From: UBA6382 sp963617965
Lineage (GTDB): Bacteria > Bacteroidota > Bacteroidia > Bacteroidales > Bacteroidaceae
Length of the DNA stretch: 64,000 nt
Assembly: GCA_963617965.1 (NCBI GenBank)
Contig: CAVEQO010000006.1
Coordinates: 1-64,000, forward strand
Direction: 5' to 3'
The translations under genes and the position numbers were made by a program. The notes beneath the pieces are model-generated. The model saw only the letters and a list, made by a program, of their open reading frames with translations, was not told the DNA's origin and did no database searches. This document shows positions 17,382-25,209 of the stretch, piece after piece; the first letter of the stretch is position 1, and each line of letters opens with the position of its first letter.

Positions 17382-17435
17382 GTTCTGAAAAGATGAGACG
17401 CGCTCCCGCGGGAGCGCGTCTCATCTTTTCAGAAC
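17382..17435. terminator. Bidirectional terminator, perfect 54-bp palindrome
   Basis: Positions 17382-17408 are exactly complementary to 17409-17435, a 27-bp stem with no unpaired centre in DNA. It follows the glycosyltransferase stop by 25 nt. The last codons and stop codon (17429-17431) of the opposing tyrosine-kinase gene are inside the palindrome, so the hairpin forms within the end of that reading frame. Confidence 0.9.
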
Positions 17436-19900
17436 TTGTGGCGTATGCTCAGGAAGCGTCCTATCAACGATCCCAGTTTGGTGCGGTGCTTTCTGTGCTT
17501 GCCTTCATCTCCGTAGCCGTAGCCGTAGCCGTAGCCGTAGCCGTAGCCGTAGCCGTAGCCGTAGCCGTTGAGGTTTCTGGCATTGGAATCGTTGACCACC
17601 ACATGCATGTTGCGGAACTTGCCCTCCTGGTAGAGTTTCTCAAGGTCTGTGAGGAAGCGGCGGTCTTCCACTCCTACGCGTATTACATACAGAGAGAAGT
17701 CTGCCACACGGTTCACGATGTTGGAGTCCGCCACGTTGATTGTCGGGGTTGTATCTATTATGACATACTTGTAGCCGTATTCATTGCGGAGCTTCTGTAC
17801 CAGTTCGTCAAGGCGGTCGCTCAGAAGCAACTCTGCGGGATTGGGCGGTCGTACACCGGCTGGAATCACGTCAAGATTTTCGGAACTTGTCTTGGTGATA
17901 ATGTCGTCAATGCCGCACTGGTTGGCAAGGTACGAGGTGAGACCGTGGCTGGTGCGGTTCATGCCCAGAACTTGCGAAACGGAGTTTTTGCGGATGTCGG
18001 CATCTATGAGTATTGTCTTGGCTCCGCTGACATTGATAATGTAGGCGAGGTTACGCGATATGAAACTCTTGCCCTGTGACGGAGTGGACGATGTGACAAC
18101 AATCACACCCTCCTGTATGATCATGTTTATATTGTAGCGCAAAACCCTGAAAGCCTCGGTGATGGTCTTGTTGTCATCGGCCTTGGTGAGGAACTTGCTG
18201 ATATTCGTATCGTCTTCCCACCGCGGGATGTCGCCCACGATAGGTGCAGAGAGACTGTCTTCAATATCCTTGCGTCCGTGTACGGACTTGTCCATCGTGA
18301 TGAGGAACCAGAACACGCCGGCAGGAATCAGCAGACCGAAAGCAAAGGCTATGAGCAGAATCCGGTTGGTGTGGGGCGACACAGGAATCCCTGTGCCATA
18401 CGGATATTCCACAATGCGGATGTTGGCCTCGTTGATGGCCAGCTGGAGAGCCGTCTCCTCGCGCTTGTTGAGGAGATAGGTGTAGAGAGCTTCCTTGATT
18501 TTTTGCTGTCGGGTGATGTCAAGAGTCTTGATCTCCGACTGCGGCGCAGTGGTCATTGCCGATCGCAGTTCGTCGTCGGAATGGCGCGCTTTGTTCACCT
18601 GTATCTTTATGGCATCCACATAGCTGTCGATGCCTGCGCAGATATTGGCGCGCATGGCGGCCAATACGCGGTCGCGCTCCATAATGGCGTTGGCAGTCGG
18701 TGAAGAGTTGAGAAGCAGGTTGTTGCGTTCAACCATTAGGGTGTTGTATTCGTTGATCTGCTGCTCCATGTTGGCATTGCCCAACGCTCCGAGCACCGGT
18801 ATCAGTTTGCCTTCAGAGGCGGCATGTGCGTAGATGAAGTCGCGCAGCGATGTCACCACGGCATACCTCGTCTCGAGCTGCAGGAGGGTCTCGTGCGAGG
18901 TGGAACTCTGCTCAAGGTAGTTTGACACGTTGAGATTGAAGTCAAGCATATTGCTTGACCGCTTGAAGTCAACGAGTTCTTTCTCCACGTCGCCGAGCTG
19001 CTTCCCAATGAGCAGAATGCGCTCGTCAATGAACTTTGCCGTGTTGTGGGCCACGGTGTTCTTTGCCTCCACTATGTCGGTCTTGTATGCCTCAAGAAGG
19101 GTGTTCAGGATTTTGTTGGCTCTCCTGTTGTTTTTGTCCTGGCATACAATGGTGATGAGGTTGGCGTCCTTGTTGTTCTCTGATGCGCTGATGCGGTTGC
19201 GGAAATAATTGACGGCCTGTTCCTTCGGAGCCCGGACAACGTGCACGGTCTTGTTGTTGAACTTGGAGAGATACTTGGTCTTTTTCAGCACCATGATACC
19301 GCCGGGAGTCTTGACCGGCTCGCCAAACGACACGACCTTTTCGAAGCCGGTCTTCCTGCCTTTGAAGCGCACATTTCTGACACGCAGTTTGCCGTCCGTT
19401 ATCTCGGCATCAAAGCTTAGCGCACCCTTGTTGCCGTCCATAAACTCGGCAATTATAGGAGTCTCGTCAAACAGCGTGACGGGAGTGAGGTTCTGCGACA
19501 CCGAGTAGGAAATGTTGAGCTTCAACTGGTCAACGACCACCGCCATCAACCGCCGCGAGGTGAGAATGAAGATCTCGTCCTTGAGGTTGTCGGTAGTCTG
19601 TATGCCGCTTATGTCTTGAAGCGAGCTATAGGCTCTCGAGCGATTGTTTCTGGATTCGCCTTCCTTTATGAGAATTGTTGCAGACTGGTTGTATGTGCGG
19701 GTCTGCCGTTTGGTGAAGAGATACGCCAACCCCATGCACACGACCACGCTGAGGGCGAACCAACGCCAGTTCTTGCGCAGCACGAAAAGGCAAGAGAATA
19801 CAATCTCAAGAATATTGGAGGCCTGGCTCTCTTCTTTTTTTGTATTTGTATTGTAGCTCTCGTTCGGGGAGGGAGTCTCTGTATTGAGTGACATAGACAT
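17429..19900 (-). CDS. Polysaccharide chain-length regulator and tyrosine autokinase (Wzc-like)
   Basis: Protein of 823 residues combining a Wzz-type periplasmic chain-length region (transmembrane segment near residues 40-60, long coiled-coil middle, second membrane segment near 530) with a cytoplasmic bacterial tyrosine kinase domain. The kinase shows Walker A TSSTPSQGKSF, Walker A' ILIDADIRK and Walker B YVIIDTTP. The C-terminal tail has (Tyr-Gly)9, coded by a perfect hexanucleotide repeat, followed by a basic end. In this family tail tyrosines are autophosphorylated and control polymer export. The outer-membrane export gene lies 7 nt upstream. No flippase or polymerase genes are next to them. 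Confidence 0.93.
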   Translation of the reverse strand: MSMSLNTETPSPNESYNTNTKKEESQASNILEIVFSCLFVLRKNWRWFALSVVVCMGLAYLFTKRQTRTYNQSATILIKEGESRNNRSRAYSSLQDISGIQTTDNLKDEIFILTSRRLMAVVVDQLKLNISYSVSQNLTPVTLFDETPIIAEFMDGNKGALSFDAEITDGKLRVRNVRFKGRKTGFEKVVSFGEPVKTPGGIMVLKKTKYLSKFNNKTVHVVRAPKEQAVNYFRNRISASENNKDANLITIVCQDKNNRRANKILNTLLEAYKTDIVEAKNTVAHNTAKFIDERILLIGKQLGDVEKELVDFKRSSNMLDFNLNVSNYLEQSSTSHETLLQLETRYAVVTSLRDFIYAHAASEGKLIPVLGALGNANMEQQINEYNTLMVERNNLLLNSSPTANAIMERDRVLAAMRANICAGIDSYVDAIKIQVNKARHSDDELRSAMTTAPQSEIKTLDITRQQKIKEALYTYLLNKREETALQLAINEANIRIVEYPYGTGIPVSPHTNRILLIAFAFGLLIPAGVFWFLITMDKSVHGRKDIEDSLSAPIVGDIPRWEDDTNISKFLTKADDNKTITEAFRVLRYNINMIIQEGVIVVTSSTPSQGKSFISRNLAYIINVSGAKTILIDADIRKNSVSQVLGMNRTSHGLTSYLANQCGIDDIITKTSSENLDVIPAGVRPPNPAELLLSDRLDELVQKLRNEYGYKYVIIDTTPTINVADSNIVNRVADFSLYVIRVGVEDRRFLTDLEKLYQEGKFRNMHVVVNDSNARNLNGYGYGYGYGYGYGYGYGYGDEGKHRKHRTKLGSLIGRFLSIRHKF
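17511..17564. repeat. Hexanucleotide microsatellite, nine perfect copies
   Basis: The unit ccgtag is repeated nine times without mismatch (54 nt). On the minus strand it codes alternating tyrosine and glycine in the kinase tail. Loss or gain of one unit keeps the frame and removes or adds one Tyr-Gly pair. Confidence 0.95.
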
Positions 19901-19907
19901 GAGGTTT

Positions 19908-20711
19908 TTAGTTGGTTAGTGCGATGATGAGTGATATTACGGAGGTTACCACACCTACCAGGGTACCCGTTACGGTGAGATAAGTATATGACGTGCTACC
20001 CTTTACCTTAACAGACTTGTTGCCTTCCACAATCACGAGGTCGTTCTGCTGCATATAGTAGGCCGGCGAGTTGAACACCGATTTCGGGTCGGTCAGATCC
20101 ACTTTATAGGTAGTACGCTTGCCGTTCTCCTCTCTCAGTACGAGCACGTTGGTTCGTATGGCACTGCTGTTGAGGTCGCCGGCGCGCCCCAAAGCCTCAA
20201 GAAGGGTCAGGCGTTGCCCCGTGTAGCTCTGTGTGCCGGGAGTCCTGACATCGCCGAGCACCGTGATCTTGAAACTCATGATTTTGGTATTCACCTGCAC
20301 GTCCTTGACATCCTGCTGGAGTCTTGACTGTATCTGTGCGGAGAGCTGCTCCGGGGTGAGTCCCGCCGCCTTTATCTTGCCCACAATGGGGAAATCAATG
20401 CAGCCGTCCTGATATACGTAGAAATAGCATACACCTGCCGTAGACATGCTTTGCGAGGAACCCGACTGACTGTTGCCAGACCCCACGAGAATGTAGTTGT
20501 TATACTGGTCAAGCAGAGCCTTGTCGCGTGACGATATAGAGATGGCCAACTGGTCGTCGCTCTGTATCAGGAGCTGGAAATTCCTGTTGATGCCCACAGA
20601 TTTTGAATAGAGAGAGTCTGCTCCTTGAAGATAAATCATCTCCTTGTTGCTTACGCACGAAGTCATGAAAGCGGTTGCAGCAAGGAAAAGTAAGAAGATT
20701 GTTTTTCTCAT
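19908..20711 (-). CDS. Polysaccharide export outer-membrane lipoprotein (Wza-like)
   Basis: Protein of 267 residues of the polysaccharide biosynthesis/export family. The N terminus is a lipoprotein signal with a cysteine at residue 19 (AFMTSC). A Poly_export domain follows (LIQSDDQLAISI) and an SLBB-type repeat (ITVLGDVRTPGTQSY, LLEALGRAGDLN). A hydrophobic C-terminal stretch (VVTSVISLIIAL) could be the outer-membrane helix of Wza proteins. It is the first gene of a two-gene unit with the tyrosine autokinase. Confidence 0.92.
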   Translation of the reverse strand: MRKTIFLLFLAATAFMTSCVSNKEMIYLQGADSLYSKSVGINRNFQLLIQSDDQLAISISSRDKALLDQYNNYILVGSGNSQSGSSQSMSTAGVCYFYVYQDGCIDFPIVGKIKAAGLTPEQLSAQIQSRLQQDVKDVQVNTKIMSFKITVLGDVRTPGTQSYTGQRLTLLEALGRAGDLNSSAIRTNVLVLREENGKRTTYKVDLTDPKSVFNSPAYYMQQNDLVIVEGNKSVKVKGSTSYTYLTVTGTLVGVVTSVISLIIALTN

Positions 20712-20750
20712 CGCTTGACGGTGTTTTAATAAAGACAGTGTTTAACTTGG

Positions 20751-20758
20751 CAAAGTTA
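20751..20758 (-). promoter_or_regulatory. Putative -7 promoter motif for the export/kinase operon
   Basis: Minus-strand TAACTTTG; the start codon is at 20711, giving a leader of about 33 nt. Confidence 0.55.
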
Positions 20759-20821
20759 AGTGTTTTTTGGGGACTGCGGGCGTTTTTGCCAGACAAATAT
20801 GTATGAATTGTTACAAATACA

Positions 20822-20863
20822 GCAAATCCCACGGCTGGACAAGAGAACAGCCGTGGGATTTGC
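20822..20863. terminator. Terminator hairpin downstream of hppA
   Basis: A 15-nt arm (20822-20836) pairs exactly with 20849-20863 around a 12-nt loop. It lies about 60 nt past the hppA stop on the minus strand and upstream of the polysaccharide export promoter, so it would insulate the two units. Confidence 0.8.
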
Positions 20864-20925
20864 AGTGTTTACGCGGAGTGTAAGGGAGTGGTGCTTTACC
20901 GCACCATCACACTCTGCACGGTTCG

Positions 20926-23109
20926 TCAGATGAAAGCTACGGTAAGACCAGCCATCACGATGCTCACCATTGACATGAGTTTGATAAGGATGTTGAGTGA
21001 CGGACCTGACGTGTCCTTGAACGGATCGCCCACGGTGTCGCCCACGATGGTGGCTTTGTGGCAGTCAGAGCCTTTTCCTCCGAAGTTGCCTTCTTCAACC
21101 ATTTTCTTGGCATTGTCCCATGCACCGCCGGAGTTGCTCATGAAGATGGCGAGGGTAAAGCCTGCGGCCAGACCGCCCACAAGCAGTCCGAGCACGCCTG
21201 CAACGCCGAGCAGCAGACCGACCACGATAGGAATGATGATGGCCAGAAGAGACGGGAAAATCATCTCGCGCTGGGCCGAGCGGGTGGAGATTTCAACGCA
21301 GCGTCCGTAGTCGGGAGTGGCTTTGCCCTCAAGGATGCCCTTGATCTCGCGGAACTGGCGGCGCACCTCCTGCACCATGTCTTCGGCAGCGCGACCTACG
21401 GCGCCCATCGTGATGCCGCTGAACAGGAATGCCGCCATGGCTCCAAGAAACACACCGACAATCACCTTGGGGTTCATGAGGTTAACCTGGAAATAATCCA
21501 TGAATGCCGGTATGTCCTGAATGTGGCTGAACACCTCTTTCATATGGGTGTCGCCGGCTTCTGCCAGACGTTCCACAGCCACCTTGATTTCCTCTATGTA
21601 TGAAGCCAGAAGGGCGAGAGCCGTGAGGGCGGCAGAACCGATAGCGAAGCCCTTGCCTGTGGCTGCGGTGGTGTTGCCCAAAGCATCAAGGGCATCGGTA
21701 CGCTTGCGCACTTCAGGTCCGAGCTCGCTCATTTCGGCGTTTCCGCCGGCGTTGTCGGCAATGGGGCCGTAGGCATCGGTGGCAAGGGTGATGCCGAGGG
21801 TGGAGAGCATCCCCACAGCGGCAATGCCCACGCCGTAGAGACCCATGGAGAGGTTCTGCGCAGTCATTTCAAGCTGGAAGCCATTGGCGCACAGGTAGCT
21901 GAGCATGATGGCCACGGATATGGTGACTACGGGCACCATGGTGGAAATCATGCCGGTGCCCACGCCCTTGATGATGACGGTAGCTGCACCGGTGGTCGAG
22001 GCTTCCGATATCTTCTGTGTGGGTTTGTAGGAGTGCGAAGTGTAGTATTCGGTTGCCTGCCCGATTATCACGCCGGCAAGCAGGCCTGTGATCACGGAGA
22101 ACGAGATGCCTATCCAGTTCTCAATCTGGAGCAGATAGAGAATGGCGAAGGTGGCTACGGCTATGAGTCCCGCGCTGATGTTGGTGCCGAGACCCAGCGA
22201 GCGGAGCAGTTGTTTCATTGTGGCGCCTTCTTTGGTGCGCACGAGGAAAATGCCGAAGAGGGAGAGGAAGATACCCACGGCGGCGATGACCATCGGGGCA
22301 ATCACCGACTTGACCTGCATGGCCTCGTTGGCCACAAAGGCAGTGGCACCCAACGCTGCGGTGGAGAGAATGGCTCCGCAGTAGCTCTCATAGAGGTCTG
22401 CGCCCATACCAGCCACATCGCCCACGTTGTCGCCCACGTTGTCGGCAATGGTTGCCGGATTGCGCGGATCGTCCTCGGGAATATCGGCCTCAACCTTGCC
22501 GACGATGTCGGCGCCCACGTCAGCGGCCTTGGTGTAGATGCCGCCGCCCACACGGGCGAACAGGGCTTGGGTGGAGGCTCCCATGCCGAAGGTAAGCATG
22601 GTGGTGGTGATGGTGACAAGACTGTCAACGCCAACGGCGTTGAGAATGAGGTACCACACGGCGATGTCAAGCAGGCCGAGACCTACAACGGTCAGACCCA
22701 TGACCGCACCCGAGCGGAACGCTATGCGCAAACCGGCGTCAAGGCTGTTGCGGGCAGCGTTGGCAGTGCGGGCAGACGCATAGGTGGCGGTCTTCATTCC
22801 AAAGAAACCTGCCAGACCGGAGAACAGACCGCCCGTGAGGAACGCAAACGGCACCCAAGGGTTCTGCATATGGAAGCCGTAGGCCATAATGGCAAAGATT
22901 GCGGCAAGCACAATGAACACGATGCCGACAACCTTGTATTGCTGTTTGAGGTAAGCCATGGCACCTTTGCGGACGTGTTCCGCAATCTCGCGCATACGGG
23001 GTGTTCCCTCGTCTGCTTTCTTCATTTGCAAGAAGAAATAAAGGGCGACTCCCAATGCCACCACGGAGGCAATGGGAACAAGCCAGAATACATCTAGTAT
23101 TTTTTCCAT
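20926..23109 (-). CDS. hppA: Membrane-bound, ion-pumping pyrophosphatase
   Basis: Integral membrane pyrophosphatase of 727 residues with about 16 membrane segments; it couples pyrophosphate hydrolysis to Na+ and/or H+ export. The substrate site is in DVGADIVGKVEADIPEDD and in the DNVGDNVGD repeat. The sequence GNTTAATGKGFAIG has alanine where K+-independent enzymes have lysine, which marks it as the K+-dependent class. In Bacteroides that class includes Na+- and Na+/H+-pumping enzymes, so Na+ transport is likely but not proven. Single gene with its own promoter and terminator. Confidence 0.95.
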   Translation of the reverse strand: MEKILDVFWLVPIASVVALGVALYFFLQMKKADEGTPRMREIAEHVRKGAMAYLKQQYKVVGIVFIVLAAIFAIMAYGFHMQNPWVPFAFLTGGLFSGLAGFFGMKTATYASARTANAARNSLDAGLRIAFRSGAVMGLTVVGLGLLDIAVWYLILNAVGVDSLVTITTTMLTFGMGASTQALFARVGGGIYTKAADVGADIVGKVEADIPEDDPRNPATIADNVGDNVGDVAGMGADLYESYCGAILSTAALGATAFVANEAMQVKSVIAPMVIAAVGIFLSLFGIFLVRTKEGATMKQLLRSLGLGTNISAGLIAVATFAILYLLQIENWIGISFSVITGLLAGVIIGQATEYYTSHSYKPTQKISEASTTGAATVIIKGVGTGMISTMVPVVTISVAIMLSYLCANGFQLEMTAQNLSMGLYGVGIAAVGMLSTLGITLATDAYGPIADNAGGNAEMSELGPEVRKRTDALDALGNTTAATGKGFAIGSAALTALALLASYIEEIKVAVERLAEAGDTHMKEVFSHIQDIPAFMDYFQVNLMNPKVIVGVFLGAMAAFLFSGITMGAVGRAAEDMVQEVRRQFREIKGILEGKATPDYGRCVEISTRSAQREMIFPSLLAIIIPIVVGLLLGVAGVLGLLVGGLAAGFTLAIFMSNSGGAWDNAKKMVEEGNFGGKGSDCHKATIVGDTVGDPFKDTSGPSLNILIKLMSMVSIVMAGLTVAFI

Positions 23110-23137
23110 TTGTTTGATAAAAAATTTTTGTGAGATA

Positions 23138-23145
23138 CAAAATTA
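23138..23145 (-). promoter_or_regulatory. Putative -7 promoter motif for hppA
   Basis: Minus-strand TAATTTTG, 29 nt upstream of the ATG at 23109. Confidence 0.55.
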
Positions 23146-23266
23146 GCACTAAATGTCGGGAAAAAGTCGCACGAAACCTGCAAAATCGCACTTTCCGGCT
23201 CGAAAAATCGCCAAAAGTTGATTTGCAGGCAGGAAAACCAATTCCGGCAACAGGCAGGGGGGGGGA

Positions 23267-24295
23267 TTATGCCACGCTGTGGCGGCGCTTGCGGTGCTTG
23301 TGGTGATGCCCGAAGCGGTGAAGTTCATCGAACCCTTTAGGGCGATGGAAGAAAGTGGTGCGGTAAAGTTTGTTGGAGATAAAGATGAACAATGCAGCAG
23401 AAACCAAACCTCCTGCCACATCAACGGCATAATGAGCACCGATGTAGACCGTTGAAAGACACAGGAGAATCCAGAACGGCATCATGACAAGCCCCCACTT
23501 TTTCTTCAAGCGCATGGTGAGATACATTATCACTGTTGACGCGCCTACATGACTGCTCGGAAAAGCGGCAATGGGTTTCTCGCTGCCTTGTGCCATATGG
23601 ACGAGATAGCTGAACGGTCCTGTGATTTCGTTCATGTGGCAGAGGGTGGCGTGATCGCGGAACCATGTGCCGACAGGAGGGAAGACAGCGTTGGCGGCAT
23701 CCACGCCGGGGCAGCTGAAATAGAATTGCGGTCCGGCGGCGTTGTAGAGCAGGAAGACGGTATAGTACATGAAGAAAGTGGCCATCAGGATGAAGGTTGT
23801 CCTGTCGAACCTGCGGGGTCGCCTTACAACGACGAGCAGCACTACACCTGCAATCATCAGGTAGTATGAGAAATATCCCAGATTGAACAGTTCGTTCCAG
23901 AAGACACCGTGCAGGGACTGGCTGAACGCCACCGAGGGTTGGTATCCGAAGACGATCTGGTCGGCTGTGGCCAGAATATGGTCTTGGCTTGGCATCATGG
24001 CTGCCAGGTTGTATATGTCGGGATACCAATATGCCAGCAGGGCAATCTGGAAGAACACCCTCAGCTGGTAGGTGGCGTTGCACGGATGGCTCCGGTATAG
24101 CCAGACAAGGGCGGCGGTGGCGGCGATGACCGCCAGTCTGCCAGTGATGATGTCCGCCAGAACCGCTTCGTCAAGATCCGTATAGAAAACGGCTGTCAGA
24201 GCGAAAGTAATGCCTATGTAGATAGCGGCGGCTTTTTCTATGCCGTTGAGTCCCGGCATGGGGTATTGCCTATTGAAATAGTGTGTCAGTATCAT
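23267..24295 (-). CDS. PAP2-superfamily membrane protein, possible inositol phosphorylceramide synthase type
   Basis: Polytopic membrane protein of 342 residues. The C-terminal half has the PAP2_3-type signatures AAGPQF, KPIAAFPSSHVGAST and YIGAHYAVDVAGG, with the catalytic histidines in SSHVG and AHYAVD. The whole pattern (N-terminal helices, then GPQ, FPSSH, AHYxxDxxxG) is that of lipid head-group transferases such as the inositol phosphorylceramide synthases found in sphingolipid-making Bacteroides; a plain phosphatidic acid phosphatase is the alternative. The C terminus is rich in His, Lys and Arg. Start at ATG 24295 (MILTHYFN); the frame continues upstream into the sirtuin gene and is discarded. 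It lies 49 nt after cobB. Confidence 0.75.
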   Translation of the reverse strand: MILTHYFNRQYPMPGLNGIEKAAAIYIGITFALTAVFYTDLDEAVLADIITGRLAVIAATAALVWLYRSHPCNATYQLRVFFQIALLAYWYPDIYNLAAMMPSQDHILATADQIVFGYQPSVAFSQSLHGVFWNELFNLGYFSYYLMIAGVVLLVVVRRPRRFDRTTFILMATFFMYYTVFLLYNAAGPQFYFSCPGVDAANAVFPPVGTWFRDHATLCHMNEITGPFSYLVHMAQGSEKPIAAFPSSHVGASTVIMYLTMRLKKKWGLVMMPFWILLCLSTVYIGAHYAVDVAGGLVSAALFIFISNKLYRTTFFHRPKGFDELHRFGHHHKHRKRRHSVA

Positions 24296-24344
24296 GGTTG
24301 TTCTGGTGATTCGTGTTTTGACGAGCGGTGGCAGCGGACATATT

Positions 24345-25046
24345 TTACATCTTACGGAGGATATCGGCGAGCCGCTCCATACCTTCGGAGGCACCGGTCT
24401 TGATGTGGACTACATCGGCGCTGCATGGAGTCTTCACGTATTTGGGGTCAATCAGAAAGATAGGGATGCCGTTCGGGGCATAGTCCATAAGTCCGGCGGC
24501 AGGGTAGACGTTGAGGGAGGTTCCTATGATGACAAAGATATCGGCTTCTGCCACCTTTTCCGCAGCGGCGGAAATCATAGGCACGGGTTCCTCGAAGAAC
24601 ACAATGTAGGGTCGCAGCAGCGATCCGTCTCCGGCTTTTTCTCCTGGCTTGACGCAGCAGTTGTGTTCATCGAGTATTTTCCAGTATTGCGGATTTTCGA
24701 CATCGGCAGAAGAGCACACCTTCTTGAGCTCCCCGTGCAGGTGAATCACGTCTGTTGAGCCGGCACGCTCATGGAGGTCGTCAATGTTCTGTGTGATGAT
24801 GCTTACGCAGAAGTTTTCCTCCAGCTGTGCCAATATTCTGTGAGCCCCGCACGGTTGGGTCTGGAAGAGCTGTCTGCGGCGTTCATTGTAGAAGCGGTTG
24901 ACCAGATCCGGGTCGTTGAGCCATCCCGTGTGGCTGGCGACTTGCATCACGGGATACTGTTCCCATAGTCCGCCTGAGTCACGGAACGTGGAGATTCCGC
25001 TCTCGGCGCTGATACCCGCTCCTGTCAATACTGTGAGTTTCTTCAT
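24345..25046 (-). CDS. cobB: Sirtuin NAD-dependent protein deacylase
   Basis: Sirtuin of 233 residues. NAD-binding motifs GAGISAESGISTFRD and TQNIDDLHERAGS, the catalytic histidine in HLHGELK and the GTSLNVYPAAGL block are all present. The FYNERRRQL segment holds the Tyr and Arg that in SIRT5 and E. coli CobB bind malonyl/succinyl lysine, so desuccinylase or demalonylase activity is likely besides deacetylation. The zinc region has few cysteines (VCSS and NCC). Start is ATG 25046 (MKKLTVLTGAG): the promoter motif at 25105-25112 lies inside the longer frame and rules out the upstream ATG. The PAP2 gene follows in the same unit. Confidence 0.9.
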   Translation of the reverse strand: MKKLTVLTGAGISAESGISTFRDSGGLWEQYPVMQVASHTGWLNDPDLVNRFYNERRRQLFQTQPCGAHRILAQLEENFCVSIITQNIDDLHERAGSTDVIHLHGELKKVCSSADVENPQYWKILDEHNCCVKPGEKAGDGSLLRPYIVFFEEPVPMISAAAEKVAEADIFVIIGTSLNVYPAAGLMDYAPNGIPIFLIDPKYVKTPCSADVVHIKTGASEGMERLADILRKM

Positions 25047-25104
25047 TGCTGCAGCCTCTCCTGCATTTGGCGGAGAGGAGACGTGCGTTTCGGTTAAATT
25101 TGTG

Positions 25105-25112
25105 CAAAGGTA
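25105..25112 (-). promoter_or_regulatory. Putative -7 promoter motif for cobB
   Basis: Minus-strand TACCTTTG, about 59 nt upstream of ATG 25046; it decides the start of cobB. Confidence 0.55.
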
Positions 25113-25157
25113 TGAACTTTTCGGTAATGTCATGATGTTTGTTCAGTGGAAAATGCG

Positions 25158-25165
25158 TTCCTTTG
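25158..25165 (+). promoter_or_regulatory. Possible -7 promoter motif for RNase R
   Basis: TTCCTTTG differs from TAnnTTTG at one position. It is 45 nt upstream of the RNase R ATG and divergent from the cobB promoter. Confidence 0.35.
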
Positions 25166-25209
25166 CATTATTCAGATACATAGGAATATGTATTACAGAA
25201 AATACTGAC

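Noticed and set aside
17084..18079. 331-codon plus-strand frame with an Ala-Val repeat
   Set aside because: It is the complement of the (Tyr-Gly) repeat and crosses the terminator palindrome; the Ala-Val run is a shadow.
22033..23097. 354-codon plus-strand frame
   Set aside because: Antisense to hppA, His- and Gly-rich, no homology pattern.
24898..25209. Upstream extension of RNase R
   Set aside because: Overlaps cobB on the other strand and both promoters; the true start is ATG 25210.
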